From CAYMPH01 sp964529415 (lineage in GTDB: Bacteria > Spirochaetota > UBA4802 > UBA5550), in assembly GCA_964529415.1 (NCBI GenBank), contig CAZGWD010000002.1, positions 186,001 through 250,000 of the forward strand: a stretch of DNA of 64,000 bases, given 5' to 3'. The position numbers and the translations under genes were made by a program. The notes beneath the pieces are model-generated. The model was not told where the DNA came from. It made no database searches and saw only the letters and a list, made by a program, of their open reading frames with translations. Positions 18,096-25,339 of this stretch are shown here, piece by piece (the stretch's first letter is position 1; every line of letters starts with the position of its first letter).

Positions 18096-18674
18096 CTAAA
18101 TTCCGGAAGCTGCCGCATGCCTTGATTCTTCAATATAATATCCATTACTGTTCCATACCAGCAGGGATTTCTCTGTTTTTAGCGTATCTTTAAGAGCATG
18201 ATATTCATCATTACTCAGAACAAGATGGCGGATTTTTCGTTTAATAAGAACTTCAGCCTTTTGAACAAGATCATTCAGAAAGCTCCTGTCAATATTCCCG
18301 ACTATAACCACGTCAATTATCCCTGAATCAATGCCTCTTGCATAATCTCCTGTTATAAATGCAAGTTCTACATTTCCAAGCTTTGATAGAATTGATTCGA
18401 TAAGTTGGTCAATACCTGTATATTTCATAACAAGATTTTTTAAATCCTGATATAATGGATTTTTTTTATTAGCGCCGTAAAGTTTGGTTCTGCCGCTCTG
18501 ACTCATTTCAAGTATTCCGGCTTTTGTTAGCCTGTTGAGCTCAATGCGTACTGAATTAGTTGATTCGCCGAATTCCTCAGCAAGCCCGCGAAGATAAGCC
18601 CTGGTATCTGAATTAATAAAAAATTTCAGAAGCAGCTTAATTCTCATTTTAGACGTTATTAATGATTCGAGCAA
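18096..18674 (-). CDS. Winged-helix regulator fused to a degenerate nucleotidyltransferase domain
   Basis: 192 aa in two parts. Residues 1-70 form an ArsR/MarR-like winged helix (LRGLAEEFGESTNSVRIELN, then KAGILEMSQSGRTKLYGAN). Residues 85-180 resemble a minimal nucleotidyltransferase (MNT) core. The active-site pattern GSx10DxD is reduced to GDx10DxV (G-D-Y-A-R-G through D-V-V), so catalysis is probably lost and the domain may sense or bind. Translation starts at TTG (18674), supported by AGGAG six bases upstream. It heads the polysaccharide operon beside the antiterminator, and a palindrome overlaps its presumed promoter region. It is probably an autoregulator, which is inference. Confidence 0.75.
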   Translation of the reverse strand: MLESLITSKMRIKLLLKFFINSDTRAYLRGLAEEFGESTNSVRIELNRLTKAGILEMSQSGRTKLYGANKKNPLYQDLKNLVMKYTGIDQLIESILSKLGNVELAFITGDYARGIDSGIIDVVIVGNIDRSFLNDLVQKAEVLIKRKIRHLVLSNDEYHALKDTLKTEKSLLVWNSNGYYIEESRHAAASGI

Positions 18675-18692
18675 ATTTTTCTCCTGTTTTTC

Positions 18693-18709
18693 GAGTAATA
18701 AAATTACTC
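18693..18709. promoter_or_regulatory. Perfect palindrome upstream of the winged-helix gene (candidate operator)
   Basis: GAGTAAT-AAA-ATTACTC is a perfect 7-base inverted repeat with a 3-base centre, 19 bases before the TTG start. A TTGACC -35-like hexamer lies just upstream on the minus strand. The position overlaps where the -10 element or the transcript start should be. It is a plausible site for the winged-helix protein encoded immediately downstream. Confidence 0.55.
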
Positions 18710-19097
18710 ATAATAGGAAAGCCGGTCAAGTATTTTTTTAAAGAGAAATTTGTTTTTTTTGATTTTTATTTAATTTTGGCTTCGGCAGCTCTGGAGTTTT
18801 GAAGCATTAAACGTTTTTTTTCTTTTATTAAGGTTAAAAAAAAGTAAAATAGCACGCGGATGACATTGATCTTTTTAGTCTTTTAAATAAAACCTAACCG
18901 CATTAATTATAAAAATCCGCATTATCCATGTTTTATTGCATTTTCATGGAATAAAAATTATATAACAGCTAATACTGCAGCTCTAATAAAGCGGGATGAA
19001 ATGAAAGCGTTTGAAATCACACGAAGAGCAGCACCGTTTCCGGAGAAATAGCGGCAATTCTGTTTATAAATTATTGAATCAGACAGATGAGATTCCA
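18710..19097. other. Intergenic region between the polysaccharide operon and gmd
   Basis: About 390 bases without a credible gene. It carries A/T homopolymer tracts and the likely promoter zone of the minus-strand operon (TTGACC near 18725). No strong terminator for gmd was seen. Confidence 0.5.
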
Positions 19098-20186
19098 TCA
19101 TTCATGAAATATATTTACCTTAAAACCGCCATCCTGTATATGACAATCTCTTTTAGCCTCTTCAATATCAGATACAACCATATCGGATACCAGTTCTTTA
19201 AAAGAAATTTTCGGCTTCCAGCCTAATATTTTTTTCGCTTTGGATGGATCACCGAGCAGCAGATCAACTTCGGTAGGCCTGAAATATCTCGGATCAACTT
19301 CGACAATGGTTTTACCGGTTTTGATATTAATGCCCTTTTCATCAACACCGCTGCCAGACCATGATAAATCAATCCCTGCCTCTTTAAAAGCAAGCTCAAC
19401 AAATTCCTTTACTGTGTGCGTTTCTCCCGTTGCAAGAACAAAATCCTCAGGCTTTTCCTGCTGTAATATAAGCCACATACCTTCAACATAATCTCTTGCA
19501 TGCCCCCAGTCGCGTTTTGAATCAAGATTTCCAAGATAAAGTTTTTCCTGCAGCCCCAGACTGATCCTCGCTGCTGCCCGTGTTATTTTTCTAGTTACAA
19601 AAGTTTCACCGCGAAGAGGACTTTCATGATTAAAAAGAATTCCATTACAGGCAAACATACCGTATGCTTCCCTGTAGTTAACTGTTATCCAGTAGCCGTA
19701 AAGTTTTGCTACAGCATAGGGGCTTCTCGGATAAAACGGAGTAGTTTCTTTTTGAGGAGTTTCCTGAACCAGGCCGAATAATTCAGATGTTGATGCCTGA
19801 TAGAATCTTGTTTTTTTCTGCATGCCTAGGCTTTTAATAGCTTCAAGAATTCTAAGAACTCCTACTGCATCAGCATCAGCTGTATACTCAGGCATTTCAA
19901 ATGAGACCTGTACATGCGATTGCGCTGCAAGATTATAAATTTCATCCGGTTTTACCTGCTGTATAATATTAATAAGATTGGTTGAATCAGTCATATCCCC
20001 GTAATGCATGAAGAATTTTAAATTCTTTTCATGAATATCATGATACAGATGATCCACTCTCTGAGTATTAAAAAGAGAGCTTCTTCTTTTTATACCATGA
20101 ACTATATATCCTTTTTCTAACAGCAGCTCAGCAAGATATGCTCCGTCCTGCCCTGTTATTCCTGTAATCAATGCTGTTTTTGCCAT
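19098..20186 (-). CDS. gmd: GDP-mannose 4,6-dehydratase
   Basis: Converts GDP-mannose to GDP-4-keto-6-deoxymannose, the precursor of GDP-fucose, GDP-rhamnose and GDP-perosamine. The NADP motif is ITGITGQDGAYLAELL, the serine region is QASTSELFG, and YAVAKLYGYW carries the catalytic tyrosine/lysine. An upstream ATG at 20207 exists, but the ATG at 20186 has a GGAG site eight bases away and gives the classic MAKTALITG start (362 aa). No GDP-fucose synthase is adjacent. The GT10 enzyme in the neighbouring locus would fit GDP-fucose as the end product. Confidence 0.95.
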   Translation of the reverse strand: MAKTALITGITGQDGAYLAELLLEKGYIVHGIKRRSSLFNTQRVDHLYHDIHEKNLKFFMHYGDMTDSTNLINIIQQVKPDEIYNLAAQSHVQVSFEMPEYTADADAVGVLRILEAIKSLGMQKKTRFYQASTSELFGLVQETPQKETTPFYPRSPYAVAKLYGYWITVNYREAYGMFACNGILFNHESPLRGETFVTRKITRAAARISLGLQEKLYLGNLDSKRDWGHARDYVEGMWLILQQEKPEDFVLATGETHTVKEFVELAFKEAGIDLSWSGSGVDEKGINIKTGKTIVEVDPRYFRPTEVDLLLGDPSKAKKILGWKPKISFKELVSDMVVSDIEEAKRDCHIQDGGFKVNIFHE

Positions 20187-20681
20187 ATTAAACTCCAGTT
20201 TATTCATTAATTCTGATTTTAAGATTATTCTAAATGCAGTTTTCTGTCAAGATTTTATTATAGGCAAACTTATAGAGTACCTGATATTGCTGTTATTTAT
20301 AATAAAAATAAAATCGATAAAATTGAATGTCCGGTTCTCCGGATTTGACAGATGCTGTAATATCTCATGGCAGAATAATGATGGATTATAAAATAAAACT
20401 CATAATATAGGAAAAATTCAAGATTAATGAATAATGGAATTTGAAACTTTCTGTAAAAAATGTTTAAAATTATTATTTATCCGGTATAGAATAAAAAAAA
20501 CCGGAAGAATTTTCAGATTAAGACATTATTCAATCTGGCATATTTCATGATTATGAAATACACTTCGATAATGTATTTAATTTTTAATGACCGGATTGGA
20601 GATTACACAATAATCTTCTCTCCGATTTATTAAATCAAACGTATCCCGTTCTTGCGGGAATTTCTGAAAAACTGAATCAGC
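20187..20681. other. Intergenic region with a hairpin downstream of flaG
   Basis: About 495 bases with no credible gene. An inverted repeat at 20592-20624 (inner AGATTA-CACAA-TAATCT, outer CGGA/TCCG) and a shorter TCCCG/CGGGA pair at about 20646-20661 lie just after the flaG stop on the minus strand. They may act as 3' end structures for the flagellar transcript. The rest is AT-rich and featureless to the eye. Confidence 0.4.
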
Positions 20682-21032
20682 CTATCTTTCTTCGTCAACA
20701 ATCATTCCAAGAGTCTTATTTATGTGCATCATTAAATTTCTTAATTCTTTTGACGGTATTTCCCTGATTACTTCATGAGTATCAGAATTTACCAGAGTCA
20801 TGATAAACTTTTGTGTCTGATCATCAAAACTGAAAGAAATTCTGCTGCTGATATCTTTATGATTTTTAACTGCAGCATTGAGTTTCTCAGCCAATTCGCT
20901 TTTTTCTATATTAGAAAAATCGCGCTGATCTTTTCCATCCGGAACTTCTTCTGTTACGGCATTGATCTTTTTCTGTTTTTTATTATACGTCTTAAAACTG
21001 TCCAGCTTGTCTAAAAATTCAATTGAGTTCAT
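20682..21032 (-). CDS. flaG: FlaG-family flagellar protein
   Basis: FlaG-like protein, 116 aa. The conserved C-terminal block SRISFSFDDQTQKFIMTLVN followed by VIREIPSKELRNLM is diagnostic. The N-terminal half is charged and poorly conserved. FlaG proteins influence flagellar filament length and lie next to flagellin genes in many bacteria, as here directly after flaB. An AGGAGG ribosome site precedes the ATG. A terminator separates it from the upstream flaB gene, so expression depends on readthrough or its own promoter. Confidence 0.85.
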   Translation of the reverse strand: MNSIEFLDKLDSFKTYNKKQKKINAVTEEVPDGKDQRDFSNIEKSELAEKLNAAVKNHKDISSRISFSFDDQTQKFIMTLVNSDTHEVIREIPSKELRNLMMHINKTLGMIVDEER

Positions 21033-21091
21033 GATTATACCTCCTTGTAAATTTGAACTACTTACCTCCCTTTTTTTATTAAAAAATTTCT

Positions 21092-21121
21092 CCCTCTCCG
21101 CTACTCCCGTAACGGAGAGGG
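21092..21121 (-). terminator. Rho-independent terminator after flaB
   Basis: Perfect 9-bp stem CCCTCTCCG/CGGAGAGGG with a 12-base loop. On the minus strand it is followed by AGAAATTTTTT. It lies 47 bases past the flaB stop and before flaG. Confidence 0.8.
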
Positions 21122-21168
21122 CAGGAATTCCCGCACTGCAGGGGGAAATCCATTTTAGAAAAATATTC

Positions 21169-22011
21169 TCACTGGATTAACTTCATTACGAGTTGAGGCT
21201 TGAAATTAGCCTGAGCCAACATCGAAGTACCAGTCTGAACGAGAATTTGATCTCTCGTGAAATCAACCATGGCTGCTGCCATATCTGTGTCCCTTATACG
21301 GGAGTCTGCTGCCAGCATATTTTCATGCGACATCTGCAGCGAACTTATCGTATTTTCCATTCTGTTGTAGTAAGCGCCCAGATCTGCCCTCTGCCGGTTC
21401 AGCTTTTCTAAAGCTGAATCAACGTATCCTATCATGGCGTTTGCCTGTCCAACAGTTGAAATGGAACGTTTTTTTGCGCCGTCAAGCAGATTAAAAGCTT
21501 TCGAACTGACAGTAGAAATATACGCTCTGATCCTCTGATTGCTGTTAGGTCCGACATGAAAAAACATGCTTCCGGTTTTTGCACCTTTGGCAAAAGATCC
21601 GGTGAGCATCTTCATTCTGTTAAACTCAGAAGAGCTCGAAATCCTGTCTATTTCATCTACAAGCTGAGAAACCTCAACCTGTATCTGCATTCTGTCGCTG
21701 TTGGAATAAATTCCATTAGCTGACTGAACGGACAGAGACCTCACTCTCTGCATAATGTCATTAATCTGCTGAAATGCACCCTCAGTGACCTGTATAAAAG
21801 AAAGCCCGTTCTGGGCATTCTTCTCTGCCTGAACCAGGCCATGAATCTGAGTACGCATTTTTTCAGATACTGCCAGCCCGGAAGCATCGTCTCCGGCTCT
21901 ATTGATAGCTTCACCTGATGCGAGCTTCTCAATGGTTTTATCCATCCTTGTGGCAACTTTCTGCATCTGCCTGTTGGCGAATATGGCGCTCATGTTGTGA
22001 TTGATTCTCAT
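21169..22011 (-). CDS. flaB: Flagellin, FlaB type (copy 2)
   Basis: Core filament flagellin of the spirochaete periplasmic flagellum, 280 aa. The N-terminal D0/D1 part starts MRINHNMSAIFANRQMQ and contains GEAINRAGDDASGLAVSEKM. The C-terminal D1/D0 part contains DTDMAAAMVDFTRDQILVQ. The short centre (SMFFHVGPNSNQRIRAYI) is the spirochaete FlaB middle block rather than a large surface-exposed D2/D3. The start has an AGGGAGG ribosome site. It is paralogous to the gene at 22.3-23.2 kb, clearly diverged from it, and separated by a highly structured spacer. Confidence 0.93.
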   Translation of the reverse strand: MRINHNMSAIFANRQMQKVATRMDKTIEKLASGEAINRAGDDASGLAVSEKMRTQIHGLVQAEKNAQNGLSFIQVTEGAFQQINDIMQRVRSLSVQSANGIYSNSDRMQIQVEVSQLVDEIDRISSSSEFNRMKMLTGSFAKGAKTGSMFFHVGPNSNQRIRAYISTVSSKAFNLLDGAKKRSISTVGQANAMIGYVDSALEKLNRQRADLGAYYNRMENTISSLQMSHENMLAADSRIRDTDMAAAMVDFTRDQILVQTGTSMLAQANFKPQLVMKLIQ

Positions 22012-22182
22012 AAAAATCCCTCCCTAGTTTTTTTCAAAACGGCCGCTTAATTTTTATATGTACCGTTCCGGTTTTTTCATGAATCAGCATCATGCTGGTC
22101 CAGTAACCATTTAATGGTTCAAAGGTTTTCTCCTTTAATGCCGCAGAGACCGCCCATAGTCAAAGCAACACCGGCACCATAT

Positions 22183-22227
22183 CTCAGGCAGCCGGTGATA
22201 CCCTCCCAGCATCACCGGCTGCCTGAG
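22183..22227. repeat. 17-bp perfect inverted repeat between the two flagellin genes
   Basis: Arms 22183-22199 (CTCAGGCAGCCGGTGAT) and 22211-22227 are exact complements around an 11-base centre. It is GC-rich in an AT-rich genome. No T-tract follows on either strand, so it is a very stable hairpin rather than a textbook terminator. It would form in the 3' part of the upstream flaB transcript or the 5' part of the downstream one, and may set mRNA ends or stability. Confidence 0.85.
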
Positions 22228-22339
22228 CGGCCGATGTAAGCTTGGCAGTCCCGCGGCTAGAGCGGGGTTATGAGAATCCAATATTGATTTCAAAGAACAA
22301 AAAAAAGTCACTTCAGGGGTAAGACAAGGTGCTGCCATC

Positions 22340-23191
22340 TTATCGTGATAATAACTGCAGCACTGACTGACTCTGTAAATTGGCCTGACTTAGCATTGAA
22401 ACTCCAGTATGCGTCAGAACCTGGTTCTTGGTAAAAGTAACCATCTCTTCTGCCATATCAGCGTCTCTAATCCTCGATTCTGCTGCCTGAATATTTTCAT
22501 ATGCAGACATTAGTCCTCTTGAAGTCATATCGAGTCTGTTGTAATAAGCTCCAAGGTCAGCTCTCTGCTTGGAAAGCCTCTGAAGAGCTTCGTCCATAAG
22601 ACCGATAGCTGCATTTGAACCCTGAGGAGTAGAAAGTTTAACAGCAAGATTGTTAGTGCCGTCTTTCATTTTAAATGCCCTGGCAGTCATTGTACCAATA
22701 TAAACCCTTTTGCTCTGATTCATGTTAGCTCCAAGATGGAACCACATGCTTGCTTTAGGATTTACTTTTGAAAATTCTCCAGTCAGAACCTTGAATCTGT
22801 TGAATTCAGCCTGAGATGCTACACGGTCTATCTCATCTACCAAAGCTGAAACTTCAACCTGCATCAGTTGTCTATCCGAAGGAGAATAGATTCCGTTTGC
22901 AGACTGAATTGAAAGGACTCTAATCCTCTGAACTATCTGAGCTGTCTGATCCAGATAGCCTTCTGCGGTTTGAACAAAAGACATACCGTCTTCAGTATTT
23001 CTCTCAGCCTGTCTGAGGCCGGAGATCTGCGTTCTCATTTTTTCAGATACAGCAAGTCCTGAAGCGTCATCTCCTGCTTTATTGATCCTTAAACCGGAAG
23101 ATAGTTTCTGCATGGACTGTTCAACAGCCGCATGCGTGAATTTTAAAGTCCTGTTAGCGTTTATCGCGCTCATGTTGTGATTGATTATCAT
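22340..23191 (-). CDS. flaB: Flagellin, FlaB type (copy 1)
   Basis: FlaB filament protein, 283 aa from the ATG at 23191. The in-frame extension upstream is ignored because MIINHNMSAINANR is the conserved FlaB N-terminus and AGGAG precedes this ATG. Landmarks are GLRINKAGDDASGLAVSEKM, the spirochaete middle block SMWFHLGANMNQSKRVYIGT, and the C-terminal RDADMAEEMVTFTKNQVL. FlaB proteins are exported through the flagellar apparatus without a signal peptide and are sheathed by FlaA in most spirochaetes. This is the first gene of the flaB-flaB-flaG group. Confidence 0.95.
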   Translation of the reverse strand: MIINHNMSAINANRTLKFTHAAVEQSMQKLSSGLRINKAGDDASGLAVSEKMRTQISGLRQAERNTEDGMSFVQTAEGYLDQTAQIVQRIRVLSIQSANGIYSPSDRQLMQVEVSALVDEIDRVASQAEFNRFKVLTGEFSKVNPKASMWFHLGANMNQSKRVYIGTMTARAFKMKDGTNNLAVKLSTPQGSNAAIGLMDEALQRLSKQRADLGAYYNRLDMTSRGLMSAYENIQAAESRIRDADMAEEMVTFTKNQVLTHTGVSMLSQANLQSQSVLQLLSR

Positions 23192-23229
23192 TTTACACAC
23201 ACTCCTTTGTTTTTTAAACGGCTTCCTTG

Positions 23230-23264
23230 CCACGGTTTCGAAAGGGCAGTTCCGAAACCGGTGG
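23230..23264 (-). promoter_or_regulatory. Hairpin in the flaB 5' untranslated region
   Basis: CCACCGGTTTCG pairs with CGAAACCGTGG (11 bp with one bulged G, 12-base loop) about 40 bases before the flaB start, leaving the AGGAG site free. A stem here would protect the 5' end of an abundant mRNA or allow regulation of translation. A weak promoter guess (TTGAGG, 17 bases, TATCAA) lies just upstream. Confidence 0.55.
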
Positions 23265-23715
23265 ATTGATACTAGTTTTTTTACTGTGCCTCAAGCAACA
23301 GCAGGATTTAAATGGCACTGTCTCAATTTTGTATCTGGGCACATACAAAACTGCTACATCTCTAATAAATAGAGGCCATAGCATCCGATAGAAATATAAA
23401 TCTCAGTTTTCAAAGACCCCCTGAAGTATAGGGAGAGTACTCCCTATTCGATTATTCGTCACCAAAGGGGGTGACATTTAGCCTGATGAAAGACGTTTAT
23501 ATGCATTTATAAGCATTTATCATGCAATATGATTATTTTAAGATATTTCTTATCCTATACTCTTTTTTTTTAATTTTTTTGCTTTTTTTTTGATTTTAAT
23601 TAAATAGATATGCTCTGACCCCTAAAACCTGCCCAGACCCCGAATCAAATCAATTTTCTCACTTATTAAAACAATCCTTATTGACACACATTCTATAAAG
23701 AAAAAATCTGCAGAA
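23265..23715. other. Divergent intergenic region with a nested inverted repeat
   Basis: Between flaB (minus) and the exonuclease gene (plus). An inner palindrome TAGGGAG-AGTA-CTCCCTA (23429-23446) sits inside an outer 7-bp pair ACCCCCT/AGGGGGT (23416-23422 and 23466-23472). A TAAA-N15-CCGATA string at about 23366-23390 on the plus strand loosely resembles a sigma-28 flagellar promoter, but it points away from flaB. No gene of any size is convincing here. Confidence 0.45.
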
Positions 23716-24549
23716 ATGAATCCTAATGAAATATTAAGAAATTTAACCTTCTGTGCCCTGGATATTGAAACAACAGGCATAAATCCCGTATTTCATAGAA
23801 TTGTTGATATTGGTTTAGTGAAATTCAACATGACAGGCATAATTGATAAATACGAGACCCTGATAAATCCCGGAATGCCCATTCCAATCGAAACCACGCT
23901 GATTCACGGAATTACAGACGAAATGGTAATATCATCGCCAGATATTTCAAAGATTATCAAACCGCTTCTTGATTTCATTAAAAACACTCATCTTGTTATT
24001 CAGAACCCGGAATTTGATCTGTCATTCATTGATATAGTATGCAGGAGAAATAATATTAATATCAAACTCGATGCTTTTGATACAGTCAGACTTGCAAGAA
24101 AAGCCCTGCCCTATCTGAAAAATCATAAGCTTGAAACTCTTTCAAATCATTTCGGAATTATCGGCAACCCGCACAGAGCGCTTCCGGATGCAATTGCTTG
24201 CGCTGAAATTTTCCGCAATATTATTATTAAGCTGGATAAAAACGGCAGGTGGAAATTAAAAGATCTGATCGCATATCACGGCAGCTCCATCCGCGCAAGA
24301 AAAATTAAGATTACAAAAGCCCCATCCAATTTCAGGGGAATGATTAAAGGAAAAATTTATAAAATAATTTATACTGATTCAGAAGGAAATATTACAGAAA
24401 GAGAAATTAAACCTGTGGAATTTGTTGCATACGGGAAAAAGAAATACATGGAAGCTTTCTGCTATCTCAGAAACGAAAACAGATTCTTTTTAGGTGATAG
24501 GATTCTTGAAGCAACGGAAGTAGATGACAATCACCTGCTATGGCAGTAA
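23716..24549 (+). CDS. DnaQ-like 3'-5' exonuclease fused to a WYL-like domain
   Basis: 277 aa. Residues 10-175 are a DEDDh exonuclease domain: D16 and E18 in ALDIETTG, NPEFDLSF in the middle, and NPHRALPDAIACAE supplying the H and D of motif III. Residues about 200-277 resemble a WYL domain: KIYKIIYTDSEGNITERE, then KPVEFVAYGKKKYMEAFCYL and FFLGDRI. WYL domains bind nucleic acid or nucleotides and regulate phage-defence and DNA-damage proteins, so this may be a repair or surveillance nuclease. It ends 19 bases inside the convergent arsR gene. It is not the replicative epsilon subunit by length or domain content. Confidence 0.8.
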   Translation: MNPNEILRNLTFCALDIETTGINPVFHRIVDIGLVKFNMTGIIDKYETLINPGMPIPIETTLIHGITDEMVISSPDISKIIKPLLDFIKNTHLVIQNPEFDLSFIDIVCRRNNINIKLDAFDTVRLARKALPYLKNHKLETLSNHFGIIGNPHRALPDAIACAEIFRNIIIKLDKNGRWKLKDLIAYHGSSIRARKIKITKAPSNFRGMIKGKIYKIIYTDSEGNITEREIKPVEFVAYGKKKYMEAFCYLRNENRFFLGDRILEATEVDDNHLLWQ

Positions 24550-24824
24550 AGATCTTTTATTGTATTAACGAGCTTGTGGATTTTATCATCCTTTAAAGTA
24601 TAAAACATATAATTAGATTCTTTGCGCCTGGCAATTATTTCGGCTTTTCGAAGTACAGTTAAATGCTGGGAAATATTGGATATAGTTGAACCGAATTGCT
24701 GCTCTATTTCAGAAACATTTTTTTCTCCATCCATTAAAAAACAGAGAATCTTCATTCTTATTGGATGTGAAATTGATTTTAGAATTTCTGTAACGTGTTC
24801 AACCTGATCTTCTGAAAAAATCAT
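24531..24824 (-). CDS. ArsR-family transcriptional regulator
   Basis: Small winged-helix repressor, 97 aa, with the ArsR recognition region SEIEQQFGSTISNISQHLTVL and wing RRKESNYMFYTLKD. No metal-binding ELCVCDL-type cysteine motif is present in helix 3, so it probably senses something other than arsenic/cadmium or uses other residues. The 3' end overlaps the exonuclease gene convergently by 19 bases. A good promoter and ACTTAA repeats lie directly upstream, which suggests autoregulation. Confidence 0.85.
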   Translation of the reverse strand: MIFSEDQVEHVTEILKSISHPIRMKILCFLMDGEKNVSEIEQQFGSTISNISQHLTVLRKAEIIARRKESNYMFYTLKDDKIHKLVNTIKDLYCHSR

Positions 24825-24857
24825 TATAGCATCCTGTTTAATTAATTTTGTCTGACA

Positions 24858-24885
24858 ATGATATAAAAATTCAAAAAATTGTCAA
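24858..24885 (-). promoter_or_regulatory. Promoter of arsR
   Basis: TTGACA (24880-24885), a 16-base spacer and TATCAT (24858-24863), 34 bases before the ATG. The repeats TACTTAA-AT-ACTTAAGTAC lie immediately upstream (about 24888-24910) and may be operator half-sites. Confidence 0.6.
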
Positions 24886-24932
24886 GGTACTTAAGTATTT
24901 AAGTATTTAATTTTTTTGCTATCTTGATTATA

Positions 24933-25253
24933 TCAAGCAGATTTTCTATTGATATGAACCTTAACATCCGGTGAAAAATATTCTATTATATTAAGCAGTA
25001 TTAATAATTTTTCAACAGTCAGAGAAAGAATTAGAGTTAAATTAACCCCTCTTCTATTAAGATGATGTTTTGCGTGTATTAAAAAACCAATAAATGATGA
25101 ATGAATATTTATTGTAGAACTTAGATCAAACACAATATTCAATGATTCTTTGTTTTCATTTAATCTTTCCACGAATTCTGCGGCTTTATCGAAGCTTATG
25201 TTTTCAGGGAAAACCCACACATCCTTGTTTTCGGTCATTATCATATTCATCAT
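24933..25253 (-). CDS. STAS-domain protein (anti-sigma factor antagonist-like)
   Basis: Single STAS domain, about 100 aa. The strand-loop NIVFDLSSTINIHSSFIGFL corresponds to the phosphorylatable serine region of SpoIIAA-type proteins, with serines at the expected turn, followed by the GVNLTLILS strand. Several methionines close together leave the exact start open; the first gives 106 aa. No anti-sigma kinase is next to it. It may act in partner-switching regulation or simply as a signalling STAS. Confidence 0.65.
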   Translation of the reverse strand: MMNMIMTENKDVWVFPENISFDKAAEFVERLNENKESLNIVFDLSSTINIHSSFIGFLIHAKHHLNRRGVNLTLILSLTVEKLLILLNIIEYFSPDVKVHINRKSA

Positions 25254-25339
25254 CCTTGATTATATTTCTTTCCCGTTAGGATTATTATCGTCTGTAACAG
25301 CAAATCAGATTAGAATTTTTTTATTACCATGTGAAAAAC

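Noticed and set aside
22135..22338. 67-codon frame between the flagellin genes
   Set aside because: No ribosome site; composition follows the GC-rich inverted repeats; better explained as structured RNA.
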